The position numbers and the translations under genes are program-made. Positions 20,106-31,700 of a stretch of DNA of 64,000 nt are shown piece after piece. The stretch's first letter is position 1. Each line of letters opens with the position of its first letter. The notes under the pieces are model-generated. The model worked only from the letters and a program-made list of their open reading frames with translations. It was not told the origin of the DNA and ran no database searches. Source of the DNA: Chondrosia reniformis (taxonomy: Eukaryota > Porifera > Demospongiae > Chondrillida > Chondrillidae); the NCBI GenBank assembly GCA_947172415.1, contig OX359189.1, forward strand, positions 766,501 through 830,500. The letters run 5' to 3'.

Positions 20106-23100
20106 TTAGTAATCATTGCCTTCCTGATTGAAATATCTCTCTTGGTAACAGACCTCACAGTAGCCCATCCTTTGTTCTGCCTTCTCCCTTCCACAGGTTG
20201 GGCTCTTGCATCTCTTCTCCGGTATCACAGCTCTCCGTTGCATGGCTCCTTGGTGACATTCCCGACAGTAGAAGTTACACTCCTTCACACCTGGATATGC
20301 ACAGCCAGGTGTCTTGCACAGCTTATCAATGCTGTCCTCTTGGTTGCTAGGAGGCAAATGTCTGGATCCACTCGCACCTCCAGATGTGGAGCCCTGTCTT
20401 GTGGCTCTGTTTACCTCCGAATAACTCCCTCCACCTCCTCCTAGGAGTATGAAACAAAATAATAAATAGCTTACTTTCTTGTTATGCAGAACAATGCTTT
20501 CAACAAAAACAAAGTAAAATATAGACAAATGCGATTATACTATCCCATTTCTAGAAGTATACACATCTTATAGTCAAACAATTTTCCCTAAAAGTTAGAA
20601 GCAAGGTAATGAAAATGAAATTTAAAAGTTAAAAATTGCTAAGTTTAGAGAAGTATATACTTAAGTAAAGTTGGAAATATGTTATTTTAAATATTAAACT
20701 AAAAGTGTAATTTAACCTACCATATTGATGATTGTAGCATCTCTCACAGAAACCCTCGTATCCAGCAGATTGGGGACCCTTGCACAGAGCACATCTTTTA
20801 TCTTCATCAAAAGGGCTATATCTATCATGTTGGCCACGCCTATCCATTGGGTCACGCCTGTCCATTGGGTCACGCCCATCCCTTGGGTCACGCCTATCCA
20901 TTGGGTCACGCCCATCCCTTGGGTCACGCCTATCCCTTGGGTCACGCCTATCCCTTGGGTCACGCCCCCCAATGTCCTGATCCCTGTAATGTGGCCTATC
21001 ACTTTGTCGGACCCCTTCCCAGCAAGCTGAACAGTAATCACTATAGTCTGCTTCAGCACTATTGTTACATTGAGGGCGCCTGCACTTTATACTCTGTGAC
21101 CTTTGAACTCCTGCTGGAGCCTTTGTAAAGCATTCCTTACAAAGGCCATTATATTTGGCTTCTCCAACATTTAGACACTGACCACTGGTACAGACTGAAT
21201 CATTGCGTCGAGGAGCCGGTTTTGGTTTAGCAGTATCCATGGGAACAACAGGGTCTGTAGAAGCAGAATTAAAACTGAGATTAAACTCACTACATTTCCA
21301 ACAAATTAGTAATATATTTATGAATCCAAATACTTAATAACACTTGTAAACAGAAATGAGTTGTAATGCATTCACTAAGCAGTACAGCCAGTAAAAATGT
21401 TGGGTAACCAAGAGTGTATACAACGCACCTGGTTTCTTCATCATCCGAGTAACTTCCTTTGTGTGTGTGGAGCACAGAAAGTGTCCGTATGGGTTGTAGT
21501 CTGGCTCCTGTCCAGTGCACATGAAGCACTTCATAGTAGATGCTTCAGGTTCCTTCCCTTGGATGTTAAGCTTGGTCATCTGGTTTCCGAGATCAGCTCC
21601 TCGTGAAGCATTTGGATCAGTTCTCCTGGGACGTGGCACTGGATTAGGACCCGGTGGTTGGGTAGTGATTGGAGCAGGAAGGTCAAACCCTGAATCATCA
21701 TCCTGTCCTGGTCCTCCTGTCGGCTCAGTGTTATATCCCTGTCTACCCCTAGAGAACGCATCCTGGCCAATGGGCTGATTACGATAGCTAGAGGTGGGTG
21801 GGTCCTTATGCCTGATGGAGTCTCCATATCCCCCTCTCTCCCCTCCTTCTTGAGCTGGTGCAAGGAGTCGCTTGTCAAAGTCTGGCAGCTGATCTGAGAC
21901 TGCTTGAACGAAGTGTTCAGAACAGAGGTAGTTGTTGGAGGAAGGATCTGCCTGTTTACCACATTGCTGGTAAGTACATCTACCCTTAATTCTGGCAGTT
22001 GTCCCTTGGTGGTTGTCATAGTAACCAGGCCCTTCCCTCCCACGTCCACTTCCTGTATTTCTAGGTGGTTCCTGTGGAATGTCCTCTTCCTGAGTCAGCC
22101 ATCGCATGTCAAATCCTGGAAGATCATTTGCGAGGGCTCGGAAAAAGTGAGCAGAACATAGCTTAGGGCACCCAGGGTCTACCACCTGAGTGCATCCTTG
22201 GTAGGTGCACCTCTTGATGCCGCTGGGGTTGGGCTTCTGGGAACCAGCCAGACGTCTCTCCTCATCAAGGTTATTGTAAGCCAGTGTACCTCCACCAGAG
22301 GCACTAGTAGCCCGGGGCTCTTGATTAGCATCCAATTTCATGTTCTTTGAGTGGCAGCCGTAGCAGAGACCACCGAACTGAGGGACTCCGTCATCTTGTT
22401 GACACTGAGCACACCTTCCTGGGACATTCTGCCTCCTTTTGTCGTAGCATTTGGTACAGTATCCAGCTGTGCTGGGGTAACCAAAATAATTACAGCCGGG
22501 GGTCTGACATTCAATTGGGTCGTCCTTAAACTTCACTGGGTTTGGAGGCTGAACTATGCGATCGTGGCGGCTCCCGTACGGATCTGGGAGATTTGATGCT
22601 CCGTCATCGCTGGGTCTCCTCTGGTGTCCGGTTCCTCCAAACACGGCCATCTGCTCTTTATAGCAATCATCGCACAGATAGTTGGTTGACACTGAGGCAC
22701 CAGGAGAATTACACTGCACACATCTCGGTCTTTCTCCACCCCTTTCCACCGGTTGACCAGTGCTTGATGTACAAGGAAGGCCTCCACCGTAGGATTGTGT
22801 GTGGTACTCTTTGGCTTTCTCAAGATACTCATTCCAAAATACATCAAAAAAATGTGATTTGTCCTCCCTTTGAATGTCTATAGCAGCTACCTCAAAATGA
22901 TCGTTTAATTGGGGTGGCTGCCTATAACTGATATTGAGGTATTCATTCTTAATAGTCTCAATCTGATCATTCTCTTCTCCCAAGATAAATTTGACTGGCA
23001 ACTTGTTGCCATTGGCGCTGACAAGGGGGCAGCAAGGAGGGTGCTTCATCTTTGCGTCATCGGCAATCACCAAGGCACTGAAATGAGCTCCTGAAAAGCT

Positions 23101-23850
23101 GAAAAGTAACGGATTTTTCCAGGTGTCCTTTGAAGCCCACAGAATAGGTAAGTAGATGCCTGGAATCATATTTTCCTGCAGTGAAGCACCCGATTGGTTG
23201 GAGTAGATCTTTGAGCTGCCATACACAATAATGGGCCTCCTAAGGATATTAGCCAGGACAAAGATGTGGAAATCATCCAAGCTTTCCTTATAATCTGCTT
23301 GCTTGCGGGGATTTACCCTATCTACCATTTTCTGCCATTCTACTGACCACTGCTTGGGGTCAAGGCTCATTCCAAACTTGTGGTTGGCAATTCTCATCTC
23401 AGCTTGCCAACGATCATGAAGGCTGGTACCATGAGATTCTCTTAGAGCAGTGTATAACGCACCTCTCAGCAGCCCCTGAGAGTCATGGATGCCCCACATG
23501 GATAGTGAGGCAGAGTGAAGCAAACAACTGCCGTCACCTCTTGTGTTGAGGCAGAGGAGTTGGGCACAGTTCTTGAACCAGTTTATTATGCGATCTTTCT
23601 CTAGGATAGTCTGGTGGGCCTTGGAAGTGAGCTTGGAGATGACAAAGTCCTTCACCTCCTTGGACTGTCTGTTTAGATCAGACATTGGAAAGACAAACGT
23701 ATAGAAGGACATAACTGTAAAAAATCCCACTAAATTATGAGGAGCATCTTGAAGATCCTCCTCTATTTCCCTTCTGACTCCATCAATATTCTTCAAGTTG
23801 CCAGTAGACAAACTTCTAAGTAATCTCGCGTCGTGCGGGTCAGCAGCCAT
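20106..23850 (-). CDS. A20/TNFAIP3-like OTU deubiquitinase with multiple A20 zinc fingers
   Basis: Exons 23850-21429, 21254-20721 and 20440-20106 join in phase 1 at both introns to 1096 residues. The N-terminal OTU domain has the A20-type nucleophile block GDGSCLLHSAS (Cys109), the helix block FVLANILRRPIIVYG (about 197-211) and the catalytic His in SGAHFSALV (His256). Human A20 uses Cys103 and His256. The zinc fingers follow: CVQC...CDDCY (377-397), CQTPGC...CTKCY (448-469), CAQC...CYGCH (480-500), CTYQGC...CSAHF (548-569), CTYQQC...CSEHF (625-647), CFMC...CSTH (775-796), then CTSGQC...CKECF, CRRPQC...CSACW, CALC...CERCY in exon 2 and two more in exon 3. That is about eleven, against seven in human A20 (790 aa). 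A20 trims Lys63 chains and restrains NF-kB signalling; that role here is inference. A coding minisatellite builds the RDPRDR linker. A 5' UTR intron is likely (acceptor near 23903, donor near 23962). Confidence 0.9.
20830..20965 (-). repeat. Coding 18-bp minisatellite (six-residue RDPRDR/RDPMDR repeat)
   Basis: About seven copies of cctatcccttgggtcacg and variants lie inside exon 2 of the OTU gene. The unit is a multiple of three, so it adds six-residue charged blocks to the linker between zinc fingers without shifting frame. The shadow frames give false G/P/S-rich ORFs. Confidence 0.9.
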
Positions 23851-24223
23851 TTTCTCGTCGAAGAAGGAGAACGAGTTGACAGAGAATACTCTGAAGTTAG
23901 CTGGAGAAGAAGAAGAGTGTGTGAAGTACTATGTTTTAGTACAATCTGAGAAGAACTTACTTTGTCTGTAATAAAAGATATTCAGCGTCACTTGAATTCG
24001 ATAGAAGGATCAAGCAAAGAGGACGATCGTCTTGCCAGATGACGTAAGGGACTTACGGGGAAAGTTTTTCTAAGAGGGATTACGCAATATTTGCCGTATA
24101 GCCTGTAACTCAATGATAAAATGGCCTCCAGTTGCAGATAATTCACTGAGTTCGACATGCTTATAAAGAGGTACATAGTATACTGAATAAAAGTTAGCTG
24201 GAGAAGAAGAAGAGCGTAAAATA

Positions 24224-24286
<63 letters not shown>

Positions 24287-24819
24287 AGTGCACACGTGCA
24301 AAAAACATCACTAGGGTACAGACCAGACCCAATGAGGCACTTTATGTGGACTGCAAGATTTGGCTGATTCAGCCTGACTGTCTCTGTGGACTATATTTAT
24401 GATGTGAATGTGTATACTTGAAATTAGATATAATATATACTCTGTATATACTCTAGTTTAGATCTGCAATTGGAAGGAACTTACTGCAATGCTGCAATTG
24501 AGTCATCAAATATCGGGGGAGTTTTATAGGGAAAGAGTTTTTATCTCAGAAGTTTACTTAAAGATTGTGATTTACATATATAGCACTTTATATGGTTTCC
24601 AATTGCAATTTATAAATTAAAAACGAGCAGTAAATAGTTGTTTCAGAAATAAATTCAACAAAGTTCTGGATACAAGCACACTTGCCTCATAAGCACTCTC
24701 GCCTCATGTAAGAGGTACCCATGTAAGCGCACTCGTGCACCTCAAGACATGCACCGCACATACATATGCATGCTAAAATCTGAATAAAATTATTTGCAAC
24801 ATTGTTATAAATAAACAAT
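23851..24819. other. Upstream region of the OTU gene and 3' region of the next gene
   Basis: Contains a likely 5' UTR intron, an ATT microsatellite (24222-24284) and a TGAGTCA AP-1 core at 24499-24505. The 22-base stretch beginning gttagctggagaagaagaag occurs twice, near 23896 and 24193; the first copy provides, on the minus strand, the pyrimidine-rich 3' splice site of the leader intron. No coding sequence is recognised. Confidence 0.55.
24222..24284. repeat. ATT trinucleotide microsatellite, about 20 units
   Basis: An uninterrupted run of att units upstream of the OTU gene. It yields a false poly-Asn ORF on the minus strand. Confidence 0.95.
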
Positions 24820-27800
24820 TCATGTAATTTGTTCCTTTAATTCATCTGCTTCAAGTTTGCAGTCACTTTTATTGAGTGCCTCCAGCAAGGTTAGAAGAGT
24901 TCTTTCCCTTTCTCCTGTACCATTCACCTGTCTCAGCCACTGTCCAAACATTTCCATGCAACGAGCATGATTATCAGATTTGTCAGCTTCAATAGCTTGG
25001 CACTTTGTATAGCTGAACCCCAAATTGGTTGCTATCCTATTCCACTGTTGGGGCACCTTATCAGCAACTGTACTTTGTATGAGTGCCATGTGACCTTCAT
25101 TTAGCAGGACACTGATATGTAATAAAGATAAAAAAAATATATGTACTGTATTATATTTAACATTGATCCAGAGGCAATAAAGAATTTCAATTGTAATACC
25201 TTAAATGAATATCTTTGGAACCTCTTTCAATGTCAGCTATAATTAAGAAAAAAATCAGAAAATTATATACCAAGGTCATTCAAGAATACAAATAATACAT
25301 ATCCTATATACGATTAGCTATATACATACATGAATATTGACACCTAAATATATGGGTAAGTGATTATCATGCACCTTCTTCTTCTTCTTCTTCTTCAAAT
25401 GCATTTATTTTCTTATATTCTTCAAGAAAGTTCTATATAGGCAAAACATGTATACACATGTAGTTGTTCCTAGCTGTCTCTCAATATGCATTCATTTAAA
25501 AAAGAGAACAATGAGGAATGCTGAAATTTGGTCTATTTCTGCTTAGCCACTTTTGTGAAGCGAATGTTGCAGAGCATCAAAACATATTTTAACATTTAGA
25601 AATGCACATAAGAGTGCAAATGCCCAAGTGTAAATCTATATATGTACCTTAAGATCTTCAATATTCCTCAATTGTGAGTCTATTCTCTTACTCCACAGAG
25701 TGGCTGTTTCCTTCTACATGTGACAATATATATATACGAATCAAGGAACTCAACCAACTAAAGTGATCACGATATGCATGCATCGACATACTGCATACCT
25801 CCAACGTGGTGATCCTCTCCTTTAAGTCTTGAGTTTGTTTTTTGTACTCATTGATAATTTCAGACTTCTCTAATCTCTCCACTTGTCTCATCAATGTTTG
25901 GTTAGATTTTTCTTCTGTTTCTCCTTTCTTACAGTATATCTATATATAGAGAATATAATAAAATGTTTGCATTATTTATTTAAAGTGATTGTGAGCTGTT
26001 TCATTCTCATGCAGTGCTCTAATCAACTGCTTCTATATAGGGTAACATGCATGCAGCAATAAATTAAATATCAGACATATTCCAAATGCATGTATACTTT
26101 ATATACATTTAAGACAATGTTCTCTGCATTCTTTTCTTTATCATACTCCACTTCCATTGTCTTCAACCTCTCTACCAGTTCCACCATTGCCTGCATCTCC
26201 TTTTCCTGTTCAGCTTCTTTCTTCTGTAATAAGACAACAAAACCTAGCTTGCATGTATGTATGCATGTATATATGAGAGAAATTGTTTTTTCTTACAAAC
26301 TCCAACACAAACTACTTAATAATATATAATTACACTGCATGCCACAGTCATATGAATGTGAATTTAATCAAATTGTGTCCCTTTAATTGTGATCCAGTTT
26401 GAAGGTTGCCTTTGCATGTAGTTATTCTTTGTAACAGTTCTAACCTTATATTCTTTTAACTCCTTGTCATATTGCTGTAATATCTCTTCATACTGTACTT
26501 TAGAGGCTGCCAGTTCATTGACCAAAGACTGCTTTTCTTCATTAGCCTTCGCTAGCGATTCCCTAAGGCTATCTATCTCCTGTTAAGTGCAAAGCAGTAT
26601 AAAGTCCTTCAATGAATACATATGTACTTAGCATTACCTTCAAATTTGTATCTCTCTGTGTGATTAATTCTTGGATAGACGCTTCTAATCTCTCCACATG
26701 GTCCATCAATGTCTGTTTTTCCTTCTTCGCCTTTTCATCTTCTCTTTTCTGTAACAATAATAACATTTGTCGGCTTATAAACATAATTTACACTATACTC
26801 ACACTAATGTCTCCTAGCTGAGGATCGAGGACAAATGAGCTTAAATTCATGCAGGGGTATATATTTTGTCAGTATATATACCTATATTTATATTAGATTA
26901 CCTTAGTATATTGTAACTTGCACTGTATATAGGCTCCATTAATCTCCAAATTGGATTTCTCCATTTAACTAAGGTTTTAATTACCTTTGCATGCTCTTCT
27001 TCACTAGCTTCAGGTTTCTGCTTCTGTAACCATTGAGTCCTATTATCCTTCCTTGAATAACATATCTTACATAATCCTTCATATTTTAGTTCTCCAGCGT
27101 TTCTACACTGATCATGAGCATTTGTACATTGACTGAGTGAATGAGATAGATTAAGTGGGGCTGGCGTCAATGGGTCAACTGGCAGTATACCTATTAAGAG
27201 CATGAAAAATGTATGTAAATTAATTTAATTACGCCAAAGGAACCTCTAAACTCTAACAGCACATATAATCGTGGGGTACAGTAGAGGACCAAGCTCATTT
27301 TCTATTGTGCTGTACTAAACTGAACTCTATCAGATCTGACTTGTTTGCTTATTGTAACCAAATTAAATCAACTGTAAATTCATGTCCATGTCCCAAAGCA
27401 ACGAGCTATATTTTCTCTTAAATAGACAATAATAGAATTATCCACTTTTTGTTTAAGATGTATAAACTTAGGCATTCCCTTTTATTCACAACTTAATTAA
27501 TGTAATCACCCTCACCAATTTTTTGTGACTAGTAAGCCTATTTGGCTGGTCAGATTACTGATGTAGCGTTTTTTCCATTTCCCACATACATGGGTATAGG
27601 AGCAAAATCCCGTAATATTATTTTTATTATCAATTTAATGTTGCAACACTGACCATTAATTGTGGAATCACTCCGTCGACGGGTATTTTTAAAGCATTTA
27701 TTGCACATTCCATTGAAAATCATTTCTCCAGTATTTCCACACTTATCATTGGCACACGAATTGCTACGTTTACAAGCTTGTTTGGACTTAGTATCCATTG

Positions 27801-28120
27801 GATCTGTAGGAGCAAAGTAAAGAAATAGCACTCAAAAGTATTAAGTATTACTGTAACAATTATTAAAGTTATCTGCTAATCTCTTTGGACGAGTATTTAT
27901 ACCTAAAAACTTACCACTAAAATTCAAGAGAGCAACTTTATATATCTACCTACATGTATAGCAGCTTGACCTAACCTAGTTTCTCCGACTTCCTGGCAGC
28001 TCTCTTTTTACATGCGTAGCAGATGTGATCTCCTTTCGGTTTCTGATCAGGATAACACATAATGCACTTGTAGGATGATGTTGTATTTGGTTGAGATTTC
28101 TCGGTGTCTCTAGCAGCCAT
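24820..28120 (-). CDS. A20-like zinc finger, coiled-coil and Death-domain protein
   Basis: Eleven exons (28120-27976, 27803-27654, 27190-26985, 26748-26638, 26579-26445, 26223-26107, 25927-25799, 25713-25648, 25432-25375, 25236-25200, 25111-24820) keep one frame and give 481 residues. Fingers are CIMC...CYAC (exon 1), CANDKC...CNKCF (exon 2) and CTNAHDQC...CKICY (exon 3). Exons 4-8 encode a Lys/Glu-rich coiled coil; exons 4 and 7 are related to each other (TLMDHVERLE and TLMRQVERLE). The last exon is a Death domain: VPQQWNRIATNLGFS, a middle FGQWLRQ helix and RTLLTLLEALNK near the C-terminus. Death domains recruit MyD88/IRAK/TRAF-type partners, and the fingers suggest ubiquitin contact; the cellular role is inference. 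Exons 1 and 2 resemble the exon 1 end and exon 2 start of the OTU gene, with the same intron phase. All junctions have GT-AG ends. Confidence 0.82.
27397..27557 (+). repeat. 160-bp dispersed repeat (copy 1)
   Basis: The segment from agcaacgagctatattttct to ggctggtcagatta recurs at 36668-36826 in the same orientation, with roughly nine bases in ten matching by eye. It lies in intron 2 of the Death-domain gene. No terminal inverted repeat or ORF was seen. Confidence 0.85.
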
Positions 28121-28764
28121 CCTTTCTCATGGAATGGAGGGTGAAGCGAACCAACTATTTAAAAGATAAAGAGAAGAGCTAGACTACAATAGCACGGAGC
28201 TATAGTAGAGGACTTACATTGTCTGAAATATCAAGAATACTACGTCGCGAAAAAGGAGCTCCTGCTAGCTTGCATGGATCGGTGTGAGATATGATGTAAT
28301 GGGAACGGTACTTTCCTGTGGACTTCACCTGTATATCTACATGCATGATTTTCATCACATACGAATTATTAAGCACATTCCACTAGCTGTGTGGCCCCAT
28401 GCATTACGTCATAAAAGAGACCCATGCTTTTAGCGAAGGAGAAAAGTTTCATTTTTGTGCAGGTGGCTTTAATTTCAGTTTAGCAAGTCTTTGAATGGCT
28501 CGTTCACAGATCTACGAAACGATAGATAGATATAAAGCTAAGATAGAGCTTAATCGTGTTTTTTCGTGCCACTCTCTCTGTAACAGCTGCTATTATAATT
28601 GCTATTATTAGAAGTCTAATATAGTCTACATATGTCGTAGCTTTGTAGTAACATTAAATAGGCAATAAATGTAAGACCAAACCAATAGCTATAGTAAGCA
28701 GTTCTGCAACGACAAAAGCAGCTAATTGTATTGCAAAACTTTTAATGCTAATGACGTAATGAAA
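28121..28764. other. Divergent spacer between the Death-domain gene and CDK5RAP1
   Basis: About 640 bp separate the two divergent ATGs. On the minus side an upstream ATG (near 28130) opens a very short frame ahead of the chosen start, and a GTAAGT donor near 28214 suggests a leader exon. CRE-like sites are ttacgtcat near 28404 and tgacgtaat at 28752, the latter 13 bp before the CDK5RAP1 ATG. Confidence 0.5.
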
Positions 28765-31700
28765 ATGGCGTTAAATACACTTTGGATGGCCTGTACATCG
28801 GCTAAAGGTGGCAGGCTGTTACGGTGAGGGAAAGTGAGAGTGAGGGAGAGTGAGAGTTAGGGTGAGATTGAGTTTGGGGTAAGGATGAAAGAAGCTTTAG
28901 TTCGAGTATGCACTACTTATGTTACCTAGCCATTCCAGTGAGGTGGATGTAAACATTAGCATCTGGCATGTGTTTTATAGCGTACTAATGAGTTCTGTTA
29001 CATGTAAGGACCTTACATACATCTGTCCTCTGTTATACTAGGTATCTGCAGGTCAGTATATGTCAGTATACTGGAACTGGAGGACAAGTTGGGCCTACAT
29101 CTGCTGTCTCGAAATCCAAATTGCCAGTAGAGACTATTCCAACACTAAAGGACTTTATGCTACAGAATGTACCAGTCGAAGGGAAAGCCAATATTGATAG
29201 TACAGCCACTGTTCCTTATTTACAGCAGGGGAACTACCTGTCTAAAGATAGGAGAGGTACATATAGTTAGGTAACCATGGTAACAGTAAAATAGTAAGGA
29301 TATCCCATACCTTCTACATGGTCATGTGGTCTTGCAGACCACACCCACTTAATGCCTTTTATGGACGCCAGTTTCAGTCTAGTATTAAGAGGCTGACTTG
29401 TAATGATAATAATGCAGCCCAAATAAGTCATATTTTAGCTTCAATGATGTAGCTGGAGAACAGAGGTACACAGGGAGAGAGAGAGATGTGTGTTTATATA
29501 GATGACAGCAATGCTAGTCCAAATGTATCATACTAAATTTCATTTCTGTACCTGTTACTTGGTTGCAGTGTACTTTGAGACCTACGGCTGTCAAATGAAT
29601 GTGAATGACACAGAAATAGCTTGGTCCATACTCAAGCAGGCAGGCTACAAGCAGGCACTCTCTCCTCAAGAGGTACTCCAACACCTTCTGACAGTACATA
29701 CGTAGTTTATCCACTTTTATTTGTAAATACCTTATAACAGTTATCAATATAATCTAACCACAACCATTATCCCTAATCATTTGTCATAAAAAAGTTGTAT
29801 TGTATGAGTGAATTGTTATGTGAATATATTTTCTAAACTAAATTTCCTCATACATTAGATGCTTGTTTGTATACTTCTCTCAGTGACACTGTCAATTGAC
29901 ATGTGACCTTAATTATGTAATGCAGTCCTATCACCTTGTCTACATAGGCTGATGTTATCTTAGCAGTGACTTGTGCCATTCGGTAAGTCTCTGAGTGTTT
30001 CTCCATATTGTCAAGGAATGCTTGATTCCTGTGTTGGTGGCTTCCTGTGTTGGTGGCTTCCTGTGTTGGTGACTTCCTGTGTTGTTGACTTCCTGTGTTG
30101 TTGACTTCCTGTGTTGTTGACTTCCTGTGTTGGTGACTTCCTGTGTTGTTGACTTCCTGTGTTGCTTATTACCTTTTTCTTTAGTGAAGGAGCGGAAAAG
30201 AAGGTGTGGTCTCGATTGGACTATTTTCGCTCTTTAAAGAAGAAGAGAAGTCGTAAACTCCATCCTCTGAAGGTTGGTGTCTTAGGATGTATGGCAGAGA
30301 GACTGAAGACAAAGATCCTGGAAACGGACAAGATGGTGGACCTAGTAGTTGGACCAGATGCCTACAAAGACCTGCCAAGGCTCCTCTCGCTCACAGGAGA
30401 TGGGCAAACGGCTGGTGAGACATATCTTCCCATTGTCTTCCTTCTCTGTCAACTGTATCAGTAATTTTTATGCATACAGTGAATGTCTTATTGTCCCTTG
30501 ATGAGACGTATGCTGATGTGATGCCAGTAAGGATTAGCCAGAATTCCAAATCCGCTTTTGTCTCGATCATGAGGGGTTGTGAGAACATGTGTAGCTATTG
30601 CATTGTCCCCTTCACCCGAGGAAAGGAACGGAGTCGGCCCATCCATTCCATCATTGAGGAAGTCAGGCAACTCTCTGATCAAGTATGTTATTTGGTCATG
30701 TGACTGAAAGCATATTTATTAATGATCTTCAATTAGACGATTTCTAACTGTGCCAAACTTATCTTAGAGATGGTTCATCTTTAGTCTTTTTTGAGTGTCT
30801 AGAGATGATCTTAAATGGTATCAATGTTTGCAGGGAGTTAGAGAGGTGACGTTGTTAGGTCAGAATGTTAACAGTTACAGGGATACCTTCGAATCATCCA
30901 TCCCAGTCACCCACTCAACTTCCACTGTGCACAGCAGAGGATTCAGAACTGTTTACAAAGACAAGAGTGGGGGACGCCGGTTTGCTGACCTTCTGGATAA
31001 AGTGTCTCTGGTGAGCAGACCTCCCACTGTGTCTTATCAGCCATCTTGAAATACTTCTGCTACTTCAAACAGGTTGATCCAGAAATGAGGATCAGATTCA
31101 CTTCTCCACATCCAAAGGACTTCCCCGATGAGGTAACCAGTATATGCCTCTCTGTGTTAGTGAGAGTGTGTCAGTGTGGGGTGTGTCAGTGAGAGTGTTT
31201 CAAAGTGGATGAGTCAACAAGGGTGTATCAGTGAAATGAGTGAGGGTGTGTCAATGTGGGTGTCCGTGAGGGAGTGTCAGTGTGTGTGTGTCAATGTGGG
31301 TGTGTCAGTGTGGTGTTTGCTACTGATAGTAATATGACATGAGATAAGTTCTTTCTGTTTAGCTATTACATATCATTAAAGAACGACATAACATTTGTCG
31401 TCACATACACCTTCCTGCTCAAAGTGGTAACAATGAAGTGCTGAGATCAATGAGGAGAGGATACACAAGAGAAGCTTATGTTGCCTTGGTGGATCACATA
31501 AGATCAGTCATACCAGGTCTCAATCAGTAGTCAACAATACAGTGGTGCATATATGTACAGTGTATTGTTTTATACCAACTGATACAATCTTATTACGGAT
31601 GTACAATACTAGTTAGTAGTACTGTCAAATATTGGTATTGTGCAATTATCTCTCTCTCTCACTCTCTCACTCTCTCACTCTCTCACTCAATTACTAGATG

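Noticed and set aside
20712-21128. Repeat ORFs on both strands rich in WVTPI, GSRLS or HPLGHAY units
   Set aside because: Shadow frames of the coding 18-bp repeat in the OTU gene exon 2, whose own frame carries the zinc fingers.
23988-24332. Poly-asparagine ORF on the minus strand
   Set aside because: Caused by the ATT microsatellite; no conserved flanks and no splice support.
25980-26034. Possible extra coiled-coil exon (KQLIRALHENE) in the Death-domain gene
   Set aside because: Has a 3' splice site but runs into TAA with no usable donor; leaving it out keeps the frame intact.
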